Source: Longimicrobium terrae (GTDB lineage: Bacteria; Gemmatimonadota; Gemmatimonadetes; Longimicrobiales; Longimicrobiaceae). From it: a stretch of DNA of 64,000 bases. The notes below the pieces were generated by a model, which saw nothing but the letters and a program-made list of their open reading frames with translations, was not told the DNA's origin and searched no databases. Position 1 is the first letter of the stretch. The number at the start of each line of letters is the position of its first letter. Made by a program: the position numbers and the translations under genes. Shown here piece by piece: positions 9,213 to 17,101 of this stretch. The stretch is from assembly GCF_014202995.1 (NCBI RefSeq), contig NZ_JACHIA010000018.1, positions 1 to 64,000 of the forward strand, given 5' to 3'.

Positions 9213-9284
9213 TCACAGCCCGCCCAGCTCCGCGCGCGTCCCCGCGAACCAGTTGAGGTCCACGTTGCCGCTGATGCCACCAGT
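9213..9284 (-). pseudogene. orphan 3' coding remnant between the PIN gene and ychF
   Basis: Directly after the PIN gene's TAG, the same frame stays open for 23 codons with strongly GC-ending codons and closes at TGA 9213-9215. It reads ISGNVDLNWFAGTRAELGGL at its end. That codon use matches the host chromosome and differs from the AT-richer PIN gene. I read it as the tail of a resident gene whose body was replaced when the PIN gene arrived. The parent family is not recognised. Confidence 0.4.
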
Positions 9285-10592
9285 CTACCAAACGTGCGCG
9301 TCGACCGATGAAATGGGAACAAACTCCCCATCACCTCGGAGGTAACCTACAACCAAACCATTACCTGGCGAGGTACCACCCATCTGCGCTGCCACTTTGG
9401 TAATCGCATTGGCTACTCGCGAATCGGGCGCTATAAGCACCACATCAACGGCAAGGTAGCCCTCGTCACTCCTAAGCCCCCGGGACACACTTAGAAGATG
9501 ATTGATGGTAGCTTCGGCTGCGCTTGCGTCAAGCATGAAGCGAGTCTCTACTCCCATCCACCCAACCTCAGTTTTGACCGTCAAGTCGGGAAAGAATGTA
9601 TACTCAACATCCCGGTCGGGGTACAAAGTTTCGAGCCATCGCCGCATCAGCGGATATGTCGAGCTTGCCCGCCCTACCGTAATTTCCGGATGTTGGGCCT
9701 CGCTCACGCGCACCTCATTCACCACCTCGGGTTGTGCGCCGACGAGTTCCAGAAACTCTGAAAAACGAACTACGTGAAGCGTTTTCCCCCCGGAGATCCG
9801 CCGGAACTCCTCAACGAGTTCAAAGCGGGGATAGAGTTGCTGTTTCTCGCTTTGATACCACCAGTCGTTCTTCACATCGTTAGAAACAAAGATCACGTCC
9901 AACCCACGTGCTTTCGCAGCAGCCAGGATCGTGTGCCAAATGATCAAGTCACCAACACCCCCGTCAGGTTTGTTGGAATCTTTGAAACCGGGCGGGATCC
10001 GATGAGCTTGACGATGCGCCAAATCTTTGCGCAACTCTTCTCTGTCCAACTCAGGATCGAATACCACTCCGGCAGAGAATAGCTCTCGATACAGAGCGCT
10101 AACCGGGTCGTTCCAATTCCAGTTCCGGATGACCTTCAGCAATTGGTCGACGCTGCTCCGGTACTCGGTAAGCTGTTTAGCAAGCGCAGCCTCCGCCGCC
10201 TTCACAGCTTGATACTGGTCTAAGGACTCGAGCAATGGGTAGGACTGCGATTTCAAATCCACATCCCGCTTCCGAGAGATCTGTTGAAATAGATCCTTGA
10301 GCTTATCGGAACGGTTCTTAGCAAATTCTCGTGCGACCTGCCCAGGTACCATCAAGCGCTTCTCTACAACGTAGCGCCGGTAGGTTGAAGCGATCTCGGC
10401 GAGGCTATTCTTGCCAGTGTTGTAAGGGAGGAGAAGCACATTTGTGTCCAGTACAATGAGCGACTCCGGCGCGATTACCAGCAAGGGACGCGGCTCGAAA
10501 GAGAAGATACTCTCCGCGTCAGGGAAGAGATCTTTTAAAACGAAAGCGTCGTAATCGCTGGATTCGCCACTATTAGCCGGATTCTGGGCCAT
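9285..10592 (-). CDS. PIN_8-like (DUF4935-type) nuclease, possible defence protein
   Basis: This 435-residue protein has an N-terminal PIN-like domain (about 40-300). It starts with the acidic motif IVLDTN (D49). Further acids lie in GGVGDLIIWHTILAA and FVSNDVKNDWW, the layout of the PIN_8/DUF4935 group, which is common in defence islands. The C-terminal third (about 310-435) is an unrecognised alpha/beta region, perhaps a sensor or partner domain. Base composition is clearly lower in GC than in pth and ychF on either side. The ATG has no good ribosome site. It may cut RNA or DNA on infection, but neither partner nor trigger is visible. Confidence 0.7.
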   Translation of the reverse strand: MAQNPANSGESSDYDAFVLKDLFPDAESIFSFEPRPLLVIAPESLIVLDTNVLLLPYNTGKNSLAEIASTYRRYVVEKRLMVPGQVAREFAKNRSDKLKDLFQQISRKRDVDLKSQSYPLLESLDQYQAVKAAEAALAKQLTEYRSSVDQLLKVIRNWNWNDPVSALYRELFSAGVVFDPELDREELRKDLAHRQAHRIPPGFKDSNKPDGGVGDLIIWHTILAAAKARGLDVIFVSNDVKNDWWYQSEKQQLYPRFELVEEFRRISGGKTLHVVRFSEFLELVGAQPEVVNEVRVSEAQHPEITVGRASSTYPLMRRWLETLYPDRDVEYTFFPDLTVKTEVGWMGVETRFMLDASAAEATINHLLSVSRGLRSDEGYLAVDVVLIAPDSRVANAITKVAAQMGGTSPGNGLVVGYLRGDGEFVPISSVDAHVW

Positions 10593-10665
10593 TGCCGATC
10601 AGATGAAGTGCGTGGATGGAGCTACTTATCTTCAGGGATCTTGGACCCGCAGGCTCCGGCGCGGT

Positions 10666-11286
10666 TCAGCGGTTGTATCGGTCCATCGCGGCTTCCACGC
10701 CGTCGCGCATCCAGACTTCGACGGCGTCGCACAACTCCGGCAATCGCTCGTCGATCAGCTTGCGGTCGGGTTTGGGCAACGGAGACAGCACCCAGTCCGC
10801 CAGGTCGCGCCCCTCCGGCTTGGCCCCCACGCCGATCCGCAGACGCGGATAATCGCGGGAACCCAGCGCCTGCTCGATGGACTTGAGCCCGTTGTGCCCG
10901 CCCGCGCTCCCCGTCGCGCGAAACCGCACGCGGCCGGGCTCCAGCGCGATGTCATCCACCAGAACCAGAAGGTCCTTCGACAGATCCAGCGCCCCCATGC
11001 GCTTGAGGCCCACCAGCACGCCGCCGCTGCGGTTCATGTACGTCAGCGGCTTGATGAGGCGAACCTGGTGCGGCTCCACGCGCGTGGTGGCGTTGGCCTG
11101 CGTCTTTTCCGCCCGGAACTTGGGGACGCCCCAGCGCTGGGCCAGGGCGTCCAGAAGCCACCATCCCGCGTTGTGGCGGGTGTTCTCGTACTCGCGGCCG
11201 GGGTTTCCCAGCCCCACGATCACCTTGGCGCCGGCCACATCGCCTCCATGATCACCCGCGAGCCACGCGCGCACCCGCTCCAGCAC
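10666..11286 (-). CDS. pth: peptidyl-tRNA hydrolase
   Basis: Pth frees tRNA from prematurely released peptidyl-tRNA. The family motifs are all present: VGLGNPGREYENTRHNAGW with the catalytic histidine in RHNAG, LVLVDDIALEPG with the catalytic aspartate, and GSAGGHNGLKS. The longest form starts at GTG 11286, 10 bp after rplY. A GTG at 11238, four bases after GGAGG, would give the more typical N-terminus AGAKVIVGLGNPG and 190 residues, so it may be the real start. Third gene of prs-rplY-pth. Confidence 0.95.
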   Translation of the reverse strand: MLERVRAWLAGDHGGDVAGAKVIVGLGNPGREYENTRHNAGWWLLDALAQRWGVPKFRAEKTQANATTRVEPHQVRLIKPLTYMNRSGGVLVGLKRMGALDLSKDLLVLVDDIALEPGRVRFRATGSAGGHNGLKSIEQALGSRDYPRLRIGVGAKPEGRDLADWVLSPLPKPDRKLIDERLPELCDAVEVWMRDGVEAAMDRYNR

Positions 11287-11296
11287 GGAACCGAGA

Positions 11297-11899
11297 TCAC
11301 GCCTCGGCGGCCGCTTCGGCTTCCGCCGCGGTCGGCTCGGCCGTGCGCGGCGCGATCACCGACACGATGGGCAGATCGCCATCCTGCAGGATCTTGTAAT
11401 CGCCGGTGGCCACGTCGCTCACGCGGATGGACTCGCCCACGGCCAGGCCGGACACGTCCAGCTCCAGCACGTCCGGAATGCGGTCCGGCATCACTTCCAT
11501 GTCCAGGTCGTACAGCACCTGGTCCATCACGCCGCCGCCTTCGCGCACGCCGGTGGGGATGCCGGTGAGCGACACGGGCACGCGGACGTGCACGCGCTCG
11601 CCGGCGTGAACGTGGAAGAAGTCCAGGTGAAGGACTTCCGGGCGGTACGGGTGCATCTGCACTTCGCGCAGCAGCACGTCCTGCGTGGCCTGGCCGTCAA
11701 GCTCCAGGCGGACGATGGCGTTCACGCCGCTGGCCGCCATGAGCAGCTCCAGCTCGTGGCCGTCGACCGAAATGCCGAGCGGCTTGTCGCCGTGGCCGTA
11801 GACGACGGCGGGCACGCGGCCCTGCTGGCGCAGCTTGCGGGCGACGCCCTTGCCGCTGGCGTCGCGGGCGACGGCCTTGAGGGTCTTGGGACTGGCCAT
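11297..11899 (-). CDS. rplY: 50S ribosomal protein L25 / general stress protein Ctc
   Basis: This 200-residue protein has the two-domain Ctc layout: an N-terminal L25 domain that binds 5S rRNA (about 1-95) and a C-terminal TL5-type domain (about 100-185). An alanine/glutamate-rich tail closes it. Characteristic text includes GVARKLRQQGRVPAVVYG. AAGGAG lies eight bases ahead of the ATG. It sits between prs and pth, a conserved order in many bacteria. Confidence 0.95.
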   Translation of the reverse strand: MASPKTLKAVARDASGKGVARKLRQQGRVPAVVYGHGDKPLGISVDGHELELLMAASGVNAIVRLELDGQATQDVLLREVQMHPYRPEVLHLDFFHVHAGERVHVRVPVSLTGIPTGVREGGGVMDQVLYDLDMEVMPDRIPDVLELDVSGLAVGESIRVSDVATGDYKILQDGDLPIVSVIAPRTAEPTAAEAEAAAEA

Positions 11900-11969
11900 G
11901 TTGATACTCCTTCAGACGTGCGCGGCGCGCTTCCGGACCCGTGTGGCCGGAACACGCGAGGCGTCGTGT

Positions 11970-12920
11970 TTACTCGAACAGGCTGCTGACCGACTCGTTG
12001 CTGTGCGTGTAGCGGATGGCATCGCCCACCAGATCCGCCACGGACAGCACGGTCAGGTTGGCGAAGCGCTTTTCCTCGGGCACATGCACCGTGTTGGTGA
12101 CCACGATCTCCTTGAACGGGGCGCTGGTCAGGCGCTCCACCGCCGGCCCGGAAAGCAGGGCGTGGCTGGCGCAGGCGTAGATGTCGCGCGCGCCGCGGTC
12201 CTTCAATGCGCGTGCCGCTTCGGCCATGGTTCCGGCCGTGTCGATCATGTCGTCGCTGAGCAGGCAGTCCTTGCCCTCCACTTCGCCGATCACGTTCATG
12301 ACCTCGGCCACGTTGGCGGCCGGGCGGCGCTTGTCGATGATGCCCATGGTGGCGTCCAGCCGCTTGGCGAAGCCGCGCGCCATCTTGGCCGAGCCCACGT
12401 CGGGCGACACCACCACCAGGTTGCTGAGCCCCTTCTGCCGGAAGTACCGGGTAAAGACGGGCGCGGCGTACAGGTGATCCACCGGCTTGTCGAAGAAGCC
12501 CTGGATCTGGTGCTGGTGAAAGTCCACCGACAGGATGCGGTCCGCGCCGGCGCTGACGATCATGTTGGCGATCAGCTTGGCGCCGATGGCCACGCGCGGC
12601 TGGTCCTTGCGGTCCTGGCGCGCGTAGCCGAAGTACGGCATGACCGCCGTGACCCGCGCGGCCGAGGCGCGCTTGACGGCGTCGGTCAGCAGCAGCAGTT
12701 CCAGAATGCTGTCGGCCGGCGCGGTGGTGCTCTGGATGATGAAGATGTCGCGGCCGCGGACATTTTCATCGATGCGCACAAAGATTTCGCCGTCGGCGAA
12801 ACGCTTGATGGTCACCTCGCCCAGCGGCACGCGCAGGTGCGCGGCGATTTCTTCGGCAAGCGGGCGGTTGGCCGTGCCGGCCAGCAGCATGGGGCCACCA
12901 CTCGCGAACGCTTCCGGCAT
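11970..12920 (-). CDS. prs: ribose-phosphate pyrophosphokinase
   Basis: Prs makes PRPP from ribose 5-phosphate and ATP for nucleotide, histidine and tryptophan synthesis. The 316-residue form starting at ATG 12920 matches the usual length (E. coli 315). Visible motifs are the flexible-loop region YFGYARQDRKD, the ATP and ribose sites VDFHQHQIQGFF, and the PRPP loop LLSDDMIDTAGTM. The frame extends upstream to a GTG at 12977, but that adds residues untypical of the family. It leads prs-rplY-pth, with 70 bp before rplY. Confidence 0.95.
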   Translation of the reverse strand: MPEAFASGGPMLLAGTANRPLAEEIAAHLRVPLGEVTIKRFADGEIFVRIDENVRGRDIFIIQSTTAPADSILELLLLTDAVKRASAARVTAVMPYFGYARQDRKDQPRVAIGAKLIANMIVSAGADRILSVDFHQHQIQGFFDKPVDHLYAAPVFTRYFRQKGLSNLVVVSPDVGSAKMARGFAKRLDATMGIIDKRRPAANVAEVMNVIGEVEGKDCLLSDDMIDTAGTMAEAARALKDRGARDIYACASHALLSGPAVERLTSAPFKEIVVTNTVHVPEEKRFANLTVLSVADLVGDAIRYTHSNESVSSLFE

Positions 12921-13079
12921 GTCCTGACGGGGTTGCGTGGAGACGGATTGCGAGCCGGGAAGATACCCTGCGCGCACACGCGCCGAAAGTGCGGGGGTGA
13001 AAAGACGTGCTGCTACGCGGGATTACGGCCGGTTTGACGAGTCCAAGGAGAGGTCGGACGTGCATCTCGGGATTCCGCG

Positions 13080-13440
13080 CGTCCGGCGGGGAGGCCCCTC
13101 CCCCGGCCCCTCCCCGTGCAAACTGCGCACGGAGAGGGGAGAACCGCGGATCCGTGTGTTCCGGAGAGCCCGGCGCGGCGGCGGGCACCCCTCTCCCCAC
13201 GGCCCCCTCTCCCGCAAGCGGGAGAGGGGGAGACCTCAGCGTGGATGCCGGCTGGCGCTCGGGCCGGCGGCCATTGTGCCGGCGGTTGAAACCGCGCCTC
13301 GAAAAACACGAAGTCCGCCTGCGCGGACTGTGGCGGCGGACCTTATTCATCCCCGCGATGCAGTTGAAGCCCCGAACCGGACGCGCCAGCGGCCGGTGTC
13401 GGGGGTTCCCGCTGTTTGAGCGGCGGATTCATTCGCTCCC
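13080..13440 (+). repeat. long composite intergenic repeat, copy 2
   Basis: This fills most of the 720-bp gap between prs and the M16 gene; no gene was found in the gap. In order it holds a CCCCTCCCCGTGCAAACTGC hairpin region (about 13105-13143), GGGCACCCCTCTCC, and the 13-bp hairpin at 13203-13230. A GGCGGTTGAAACCGCGCCTC segment, the small hairpin GTCCGC/GCGGAC at 13313-13328 and the GCGGATTCATTCGCTC end follow. About 340 bp align module by module with copy 3 in the same orientation, and with copy 1 reversed. Confidence 0.85.
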
Positions 13441-13582
13441 GGTATCCGCCGCCACGCGCGACTCCGCTTCCCGCACCAAACTCTCCGCCCGCTCCAACCC
13501 TCCCCCAGTCCGTTTTGGGGGAGGGTGGGCCGGTGGTGCCGGCCCGGGTGGGGGCCGCCGTGAAAATCGCCCGGAACGACAA

Positions 13583-13611
13583 AGGCCGGCTCCCGCGCGG
13601 GGAGCCGGCCT
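13583..13611 (-). terminator. terminator after the M16 pair
   Basis: A perfect 12-bp stem AGGCCGGCTCCC/GGGAGCCGGCCT closes a GCGCG loop (plus-strand reading). On the minus strand it is followed by TTGTCGTT, 30 bp past the stop at 13641. Confidence 0.85.
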
Positions 13612-13640
13612 CCGTTCATCCATCCAGCGTCCGGAAAAGA

Positions 13641-15140
13641 CTACTTCACGAACTCGGACACGTCGCGCACCACCACGGTGCCCACGTTGGCGGCGCGGAG
13701 ACCCGCCTCCACCTTGCTGCGGTCACCCACCACGACCACCACCGACTGCCCGGGGCGCACGTACTGGTTGGCCACGCGGCGCAGGTCCGCCGCGGTCACC
13801 GCCATCGTCCGCTCCACGTACGTTTCCAGGAACGACGGGTCGATGCCGTACGTTTCCAGGTTGCCGTATTGCGCGGCGATGTCGGAGGTGGTTTCCAGCT
13901 GGTCCGGCAGGCGCAGCGCCACGTAGCGGCGCGCCTTGTCCAGCTCCGCCTCGGTGACGTCTTCCGTGCGGATGCGGTTGAGCTCCTTGAAGAACTCCAC
14001 CACCGAGCTGTCCGTCGCATTGGTCTGCACGCCCGCGCGGGCGGTGAACGGACCGGCGCCGCGCAGCATCTGGTAGCCGCTGCTGGCCCCGTACGCCCAG
14101 CCGTGCGTCTCGCGCAGGTTGGTGTTCAGCCGGCTGGTGAACGACGCGCCCAGAAGCGTGTTCATCACCAGCAGCGCGTAGTAGTCCGGCGTGTTGCGCG
14201 CCACACCCGGGTGCCCGATGCGGATTTCCGACTGCGCCGCGCCCGGCTTGTCGACCAGGTACACCGTGGTGCGGTTCAACGCCGCCGGGGTGGCCGGCGT
14301 GGCCGTGAGCGACGGGCCCGTGCCCGTGGCGCGCCACGAGCCGAACGCCTGCTCCACCAGCGGCTCCATCTGCGCCGGATCCACGTCGCCCACCAGGATC
14401 AGCGTGCTGTTTTCCGGCCGGTAGCCGCGCGCGTGGAACGCCGCCACCGCCGCGCGGTTCAGCCGCTCCGTGGTGGCCTGCGTGGGATAGCGCCCGTACG
14501 GATGCTGCTCGCCGTACACCAGGCTGCTGAACGCGTAGTTGGCGATGGTCGTCGCCTCGTCGCGGGCGCGCGCCAGCTGCGTCAGGCGCTCCTGGCGAAG
14601 CCGGTCAACCTCGCGCTGCGGAAAGTCCGGGCGCGTCACCACGTCGGCCATCAGCCGCAGCGCCGCGGGAAAGTTCTGCTTGAGCACGTACAGGTTGGCC
14701 TGCGCGGCGTCCACCCCGGCGCTGGTGGTGAGCGACGCGCCCAGCAGGTCCAGCGCGTCGGCCAGCTGCAGCGAGTTCTTTCCGCCCGCGCCCTCGTCCA
14801 GCATGCTGGCCGTGAACGAGGCCAGCCCCGACGCGTTGGCCGGCTCGTCGCCGGTGCCCGCACCGCGGGTGAGCATCAGGGCGCTTACGACGGGCAGTTC
14901 GCGCTGCTGGATGTACACGACCTTGAGGCCGTTGGGCAGCGTGCGGCGCACCGCGTCCGGCAGGTCGATGCGCGGCGCGGCCGAGGTGGACGGCGCCGTG
15001 GTCGGAAACGCCGCGGCCGCCGGAGCCGCGGGCTGCTGCTGCGCGGGCGACGGGGCCGGCGCGGTCTCCGGCTCCTGGGCGGCCGGGGCGCAGGCCGACA
15101 GGGCGGCGCCCGCCGCGATCGTCGCGAGAGTCCTCTTCAT
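13641..15140 (-). CDS. M16-family lipoprotein, inactive (non-catalytic) subunit
   Basis: This 499-residue protein begins with a lipoprotein signal (lipobox LSAC, cysteine 17) and an Ala/Pro-rich linker. Two pitrilysin-type halves follow. The zinc motif HxxEH is absent: the matching place reads ASGLASFTASMLDEG. The C-terminal half keeps the arginine-tyrosine stretch RETHGWAYGASS that helps hold substrate. Bacterial M16 enzymes often pair a catalytic chain with such a partner, and the active chain lies just upstream. The two genes overlap by one base (TAATG), with GGAG eight bases before the ATG, so they are translated together. Confidence 0.92.
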   Translation of the reverse strand: MKRTLATIAAGAALSACAPAAQEPETAPAPSPAQQQPAAPAAAAFPTTAPSTSAAPRIDLPDAVRRTLPNGLKVVYIQQRELPVVSALMLTRGAGTGDEPANASGLASFTASMLDEGAGGKNSLQLADALDLLGASLTTSAGVDAAQANLYVLKQNFPAALRLMADVVTRPDFPQREVDRLRQERLTQLARARDEATTIANYAFSSLVYGEQHPYGRYPTQATTERLNRAAVAAFHARGYRPENSTLILVGDVDPAQMEPLVEQAFGSWRATGTGPSLTATPATPAALNRTTVYLVDKPGAAQSEIRIGHPGVARNTPDYYALLVMNTLLGASFTSRLNTNLRETHGWAYGASSGYQMLRGAGPFTARAGVQTNATDSSVVEFFKELNRIRTEDVTEAELDKARRYVALRLPDQLETTSDIAAQYGNLETYGIDPSFLETYVERTMAVTAADLRRVANQYVRPGQSVVVVVGDRSKVEAGLRAANVGTVVVRDVSEFVK

Positions 15141-16486
15141 TACTGGTTCTCCTGGGCGGCGAGCGCCGTCTTGCCGGTGGGCACGAAGCTGATCACCACG
15201 TGGTTGCGTCCGGCCAGGTACCGCTGGGCCGCCCGTTGCACGTCGGCGGGGGTCAGCGCGCGGTAGCGGGCCAGGTCCTCTTCGGCGTGGTCCGGGTCGG
15301 CGGCGTAGTACAGGTACTCGTTCAGGCGGTCGGCCTTGCCTTCCACCGTTTCCAGCGCTCCCACGAAGCCGGTGACCATGGTGTTCACCACGCGGTCAAG
15401 CTCCTCCTGCGAGGGCGGCGTCTGGGCAATGCGGGCCACTTCCTCGTTGACGGCGGCCTCGATGCGGTCCAGGTCCACGTCGGGACGGGCCCGCACGCGC
15501 ACCCAGAAGTCGCCCGACAGCAGCGACGCATCGTTCCACGCCGAGGTGAAGGCGGCGATCTGCTCGTCGTACACCAGGCGCTTGTACAGGCGGGCGCTCT
15601 TGCCCTGCGTCAGCACCGAGGCCAGCGTGTTGAGCGCGGCCTCATCGCCCGAAAAGCGCTTGTCGCTACGCCAGATCATGGTCAGCTCGGGGAGCGTGAC
15701 CCGGTCTTCGCGCGTCGTGTACGTGGTGGCGGCCAGCTGCGGAAGCGCGATCTGCGGGCGCTCCACGTCGGCGTTGCGCGGAATCCACGAGAAGTAGCGC
15801 GTTACCCACTGCCGCACCTGGTCGGTGTTCACGTCGCCCACGATGGAGATGGACGCGTTGTTGGGCGCGTAGTAGCGGCGAAAGAACTCGTTGACGTCGT
15901 CCACGCGGGCCGAGTCCAGGTCGGCCATGGAGCCGATGGTGGTCCACGAGTACGGGTGGCCGGCCGGGTACAGCAGCGTGGAGGCCGTTTCCCACAGCAT
16001 GCCGTAGGGCTGGTTCTCGTAGCTCTGGCGGCGCTCGTTCTGCACCACGCCGCGCTGTCCCTGCAGCTTGGACGGGCTCATGGCGTCCAGCAGGCCGCCC
16101 ATGCGGTCGGCCTCCAGCCACAGCGCCAGTTCCACGGCGTTGGACGGCATGACTTCGTAGTAGTTGGTGCGGTCGGTGTTGGTGCTGCCGTTGTTCCGGG
16201 CGCCGGCCGCTTCCAGCAGGTTGTCAAAGTCGCCCTCGGGGACGTTCTTCGATCCTTCGAACATGATGTGCTCGAAGAGGTGGGCAAAGCCGGTGCGGCC
16301 CGGCTTTTCGTAGCCGGAGCCCACGTGGTACCACACGTTCACCGACGCCACGGGCGTCGAGTGGTCCTCCGCCACAATCACCTGCAGCCCGTTGGGGAGC
16401 GTAAAGGTGGTGTGCGGGATGCTGACCTGCTGCGCCGCCGCCGGCGCCGCGACAAGGCTCAGCAGCAGGACGATGCGTTTCATCAT
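15140..16486 (-). CDS. M16-family zinc metallopeptidase, catalytic subunit
   Basis: This 448-residue secreted or periplasmic peptidase starts with a hydrophobic signal (KRIVLLLSLVAAPAAAQQ). It carries the inverted zinc motif HLFEH in GFAHLFEHIMFEG, with the more distant glutamate ligand in the following helix (ELALWLEADRM). The C-terminal half is the non-catalytic M16_C domain. The start is one of two adjacent ATGs (16486 or 16483) behind GAAGGG. The frame runs 12 codons further up without a ribosome site. The partner chain overlaps its stop. Confidence 0.93.
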   Translation of the reverse strand: MMKRIVLLLSLVAAPAAAQQVSIPHTTFTLPNGLQVIVAEDHSTPVASVNVWYHVGSGYEKPGRTGFAHLFEHIMFEGSKNVPEGDFDNLLEAAGARNNGSTNTDRTNYYEVMPSNAVELALWLEADRMGGLLDAMSPSKLQGQRGVVQNERRQSYENQPYGMLWETASTLLYPAGHPYSWTTIGSMADLDSARVDDVNEFFRRYYAPNNASISIVGDVNTDQVRQWVTRYFSWIPRNADVERPQIALPQLAATTYTTREDRVTLPELTMIWRSDKRFSGDEAALNTLASVLTQGKSARLYKRLVYDEQIAAFTSAWNDASLLSGDFWVRVRARPDVDLDRIEAAVNEEVARIAQTPPSQEELDRVVNTMVTGFVGALETVEGKADRLNEYLYYAADPDHAEEDLARYRALTPADVQRAAQRYLAGRNHVVISFVPTGKTALAAQENQ

Positions 16487-16647
16487 TCTGCCCTTCAGAT
16501 AGGGTTGGTCGAATCCGGTCACGATAACGCGCCGCGCGGGCCGGGAACAGGGCGCGCCGGGACGATGCTAAAATATTGGCATTCCGCCGCGCGGCAATGC
16601 TTGCGGACAGGTTTCGCTGATACCGTGGATGGAGACGGATGTTTCCG

Positions 16648-16985
16648 GGAGGCCCCTCCCCGTGCAAACTGCCGCACGGAGAGGGGAGAACTGCGGGTTT
16701 GGCGTGCTCCGGACAGTTTGTCCCGGCCGCGGGCACCCCTCTCCCCCCGGCCCCCTCTCCCGCAAGCGGGAGAGGGGGAGACCTCACCCCCGTGGCAGGC
16801 TCCGGTGCGCGTCCGCGACTTTCGCTCGACGATCGAATTCGCGTCTCAAAAGATACGATGTCCGCCTCCGCCGGCTGCGGCGGAGCGTTTGGTCGAGTAT
16901 CCCGCAATGCAGTTGAAGCCCCGAACGGCGCCTGTGGGCGTCGTGTCGGGGGTTCCCGCTGTTGGAGCGGCGGATTCATTCGCTC
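16648..16985 (+). repeat. long composite intergenic repeat, copy 3
   Basis: This copy lies in the 615-bp gap between the divergent M16 and M28 genes; no gene was seen in the gap. It has the same order as copy 2: a CCCCTCCCCGTGCAAACTGC region, GGGCACCCCTCTCC, the 13-bp hairpin (16751-16778), a diverged TCCGCC/GGCGGA hairpin near 16861-16884, and GTGTCGGGGGTTCCCGCTGT with the GCGGATTCATTCGCTC end. Its right edge is about 115 bp ahead of the M28 start, so the M28 promoter may lie in or beside it. Confidence 0.85.
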
Positions 16986-17101
16986 TCGCGGGGGAAGGGT
17001 GGGGCCGCCCTGAAGCCCGTAGCGCTTGCTCGCCCTCCATCCCCCGGCGCATCTTTCCCATCCACTCCCGGTCATCCACTCCACCCGCCTCCATCGCACC
17101 C

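Noticed and set aside
13641-16486. M16 pair as a duplication of two active proteases
   Set aside because: Only the upstream chain has HxxEH. The downstream chain lacks it in the matching place, so it is the known active/inactive pairing rather than a simple duplicate.
2290-16790. CRISPR-like array from repeated GGGAGAGGGG / CCCCTCTCC text
   Set aside because: The units are two or three hairpins at dispersed sites, with no regular short repeats or spacers and no cas genes.
15200-17101. Very long N-terminal extension of the M28 peptidase frame
   Set aside because: The extension is antisense to the M16 gene and crosses an intergenic repeat. The signal peptide begins exactly at ATG 17102.
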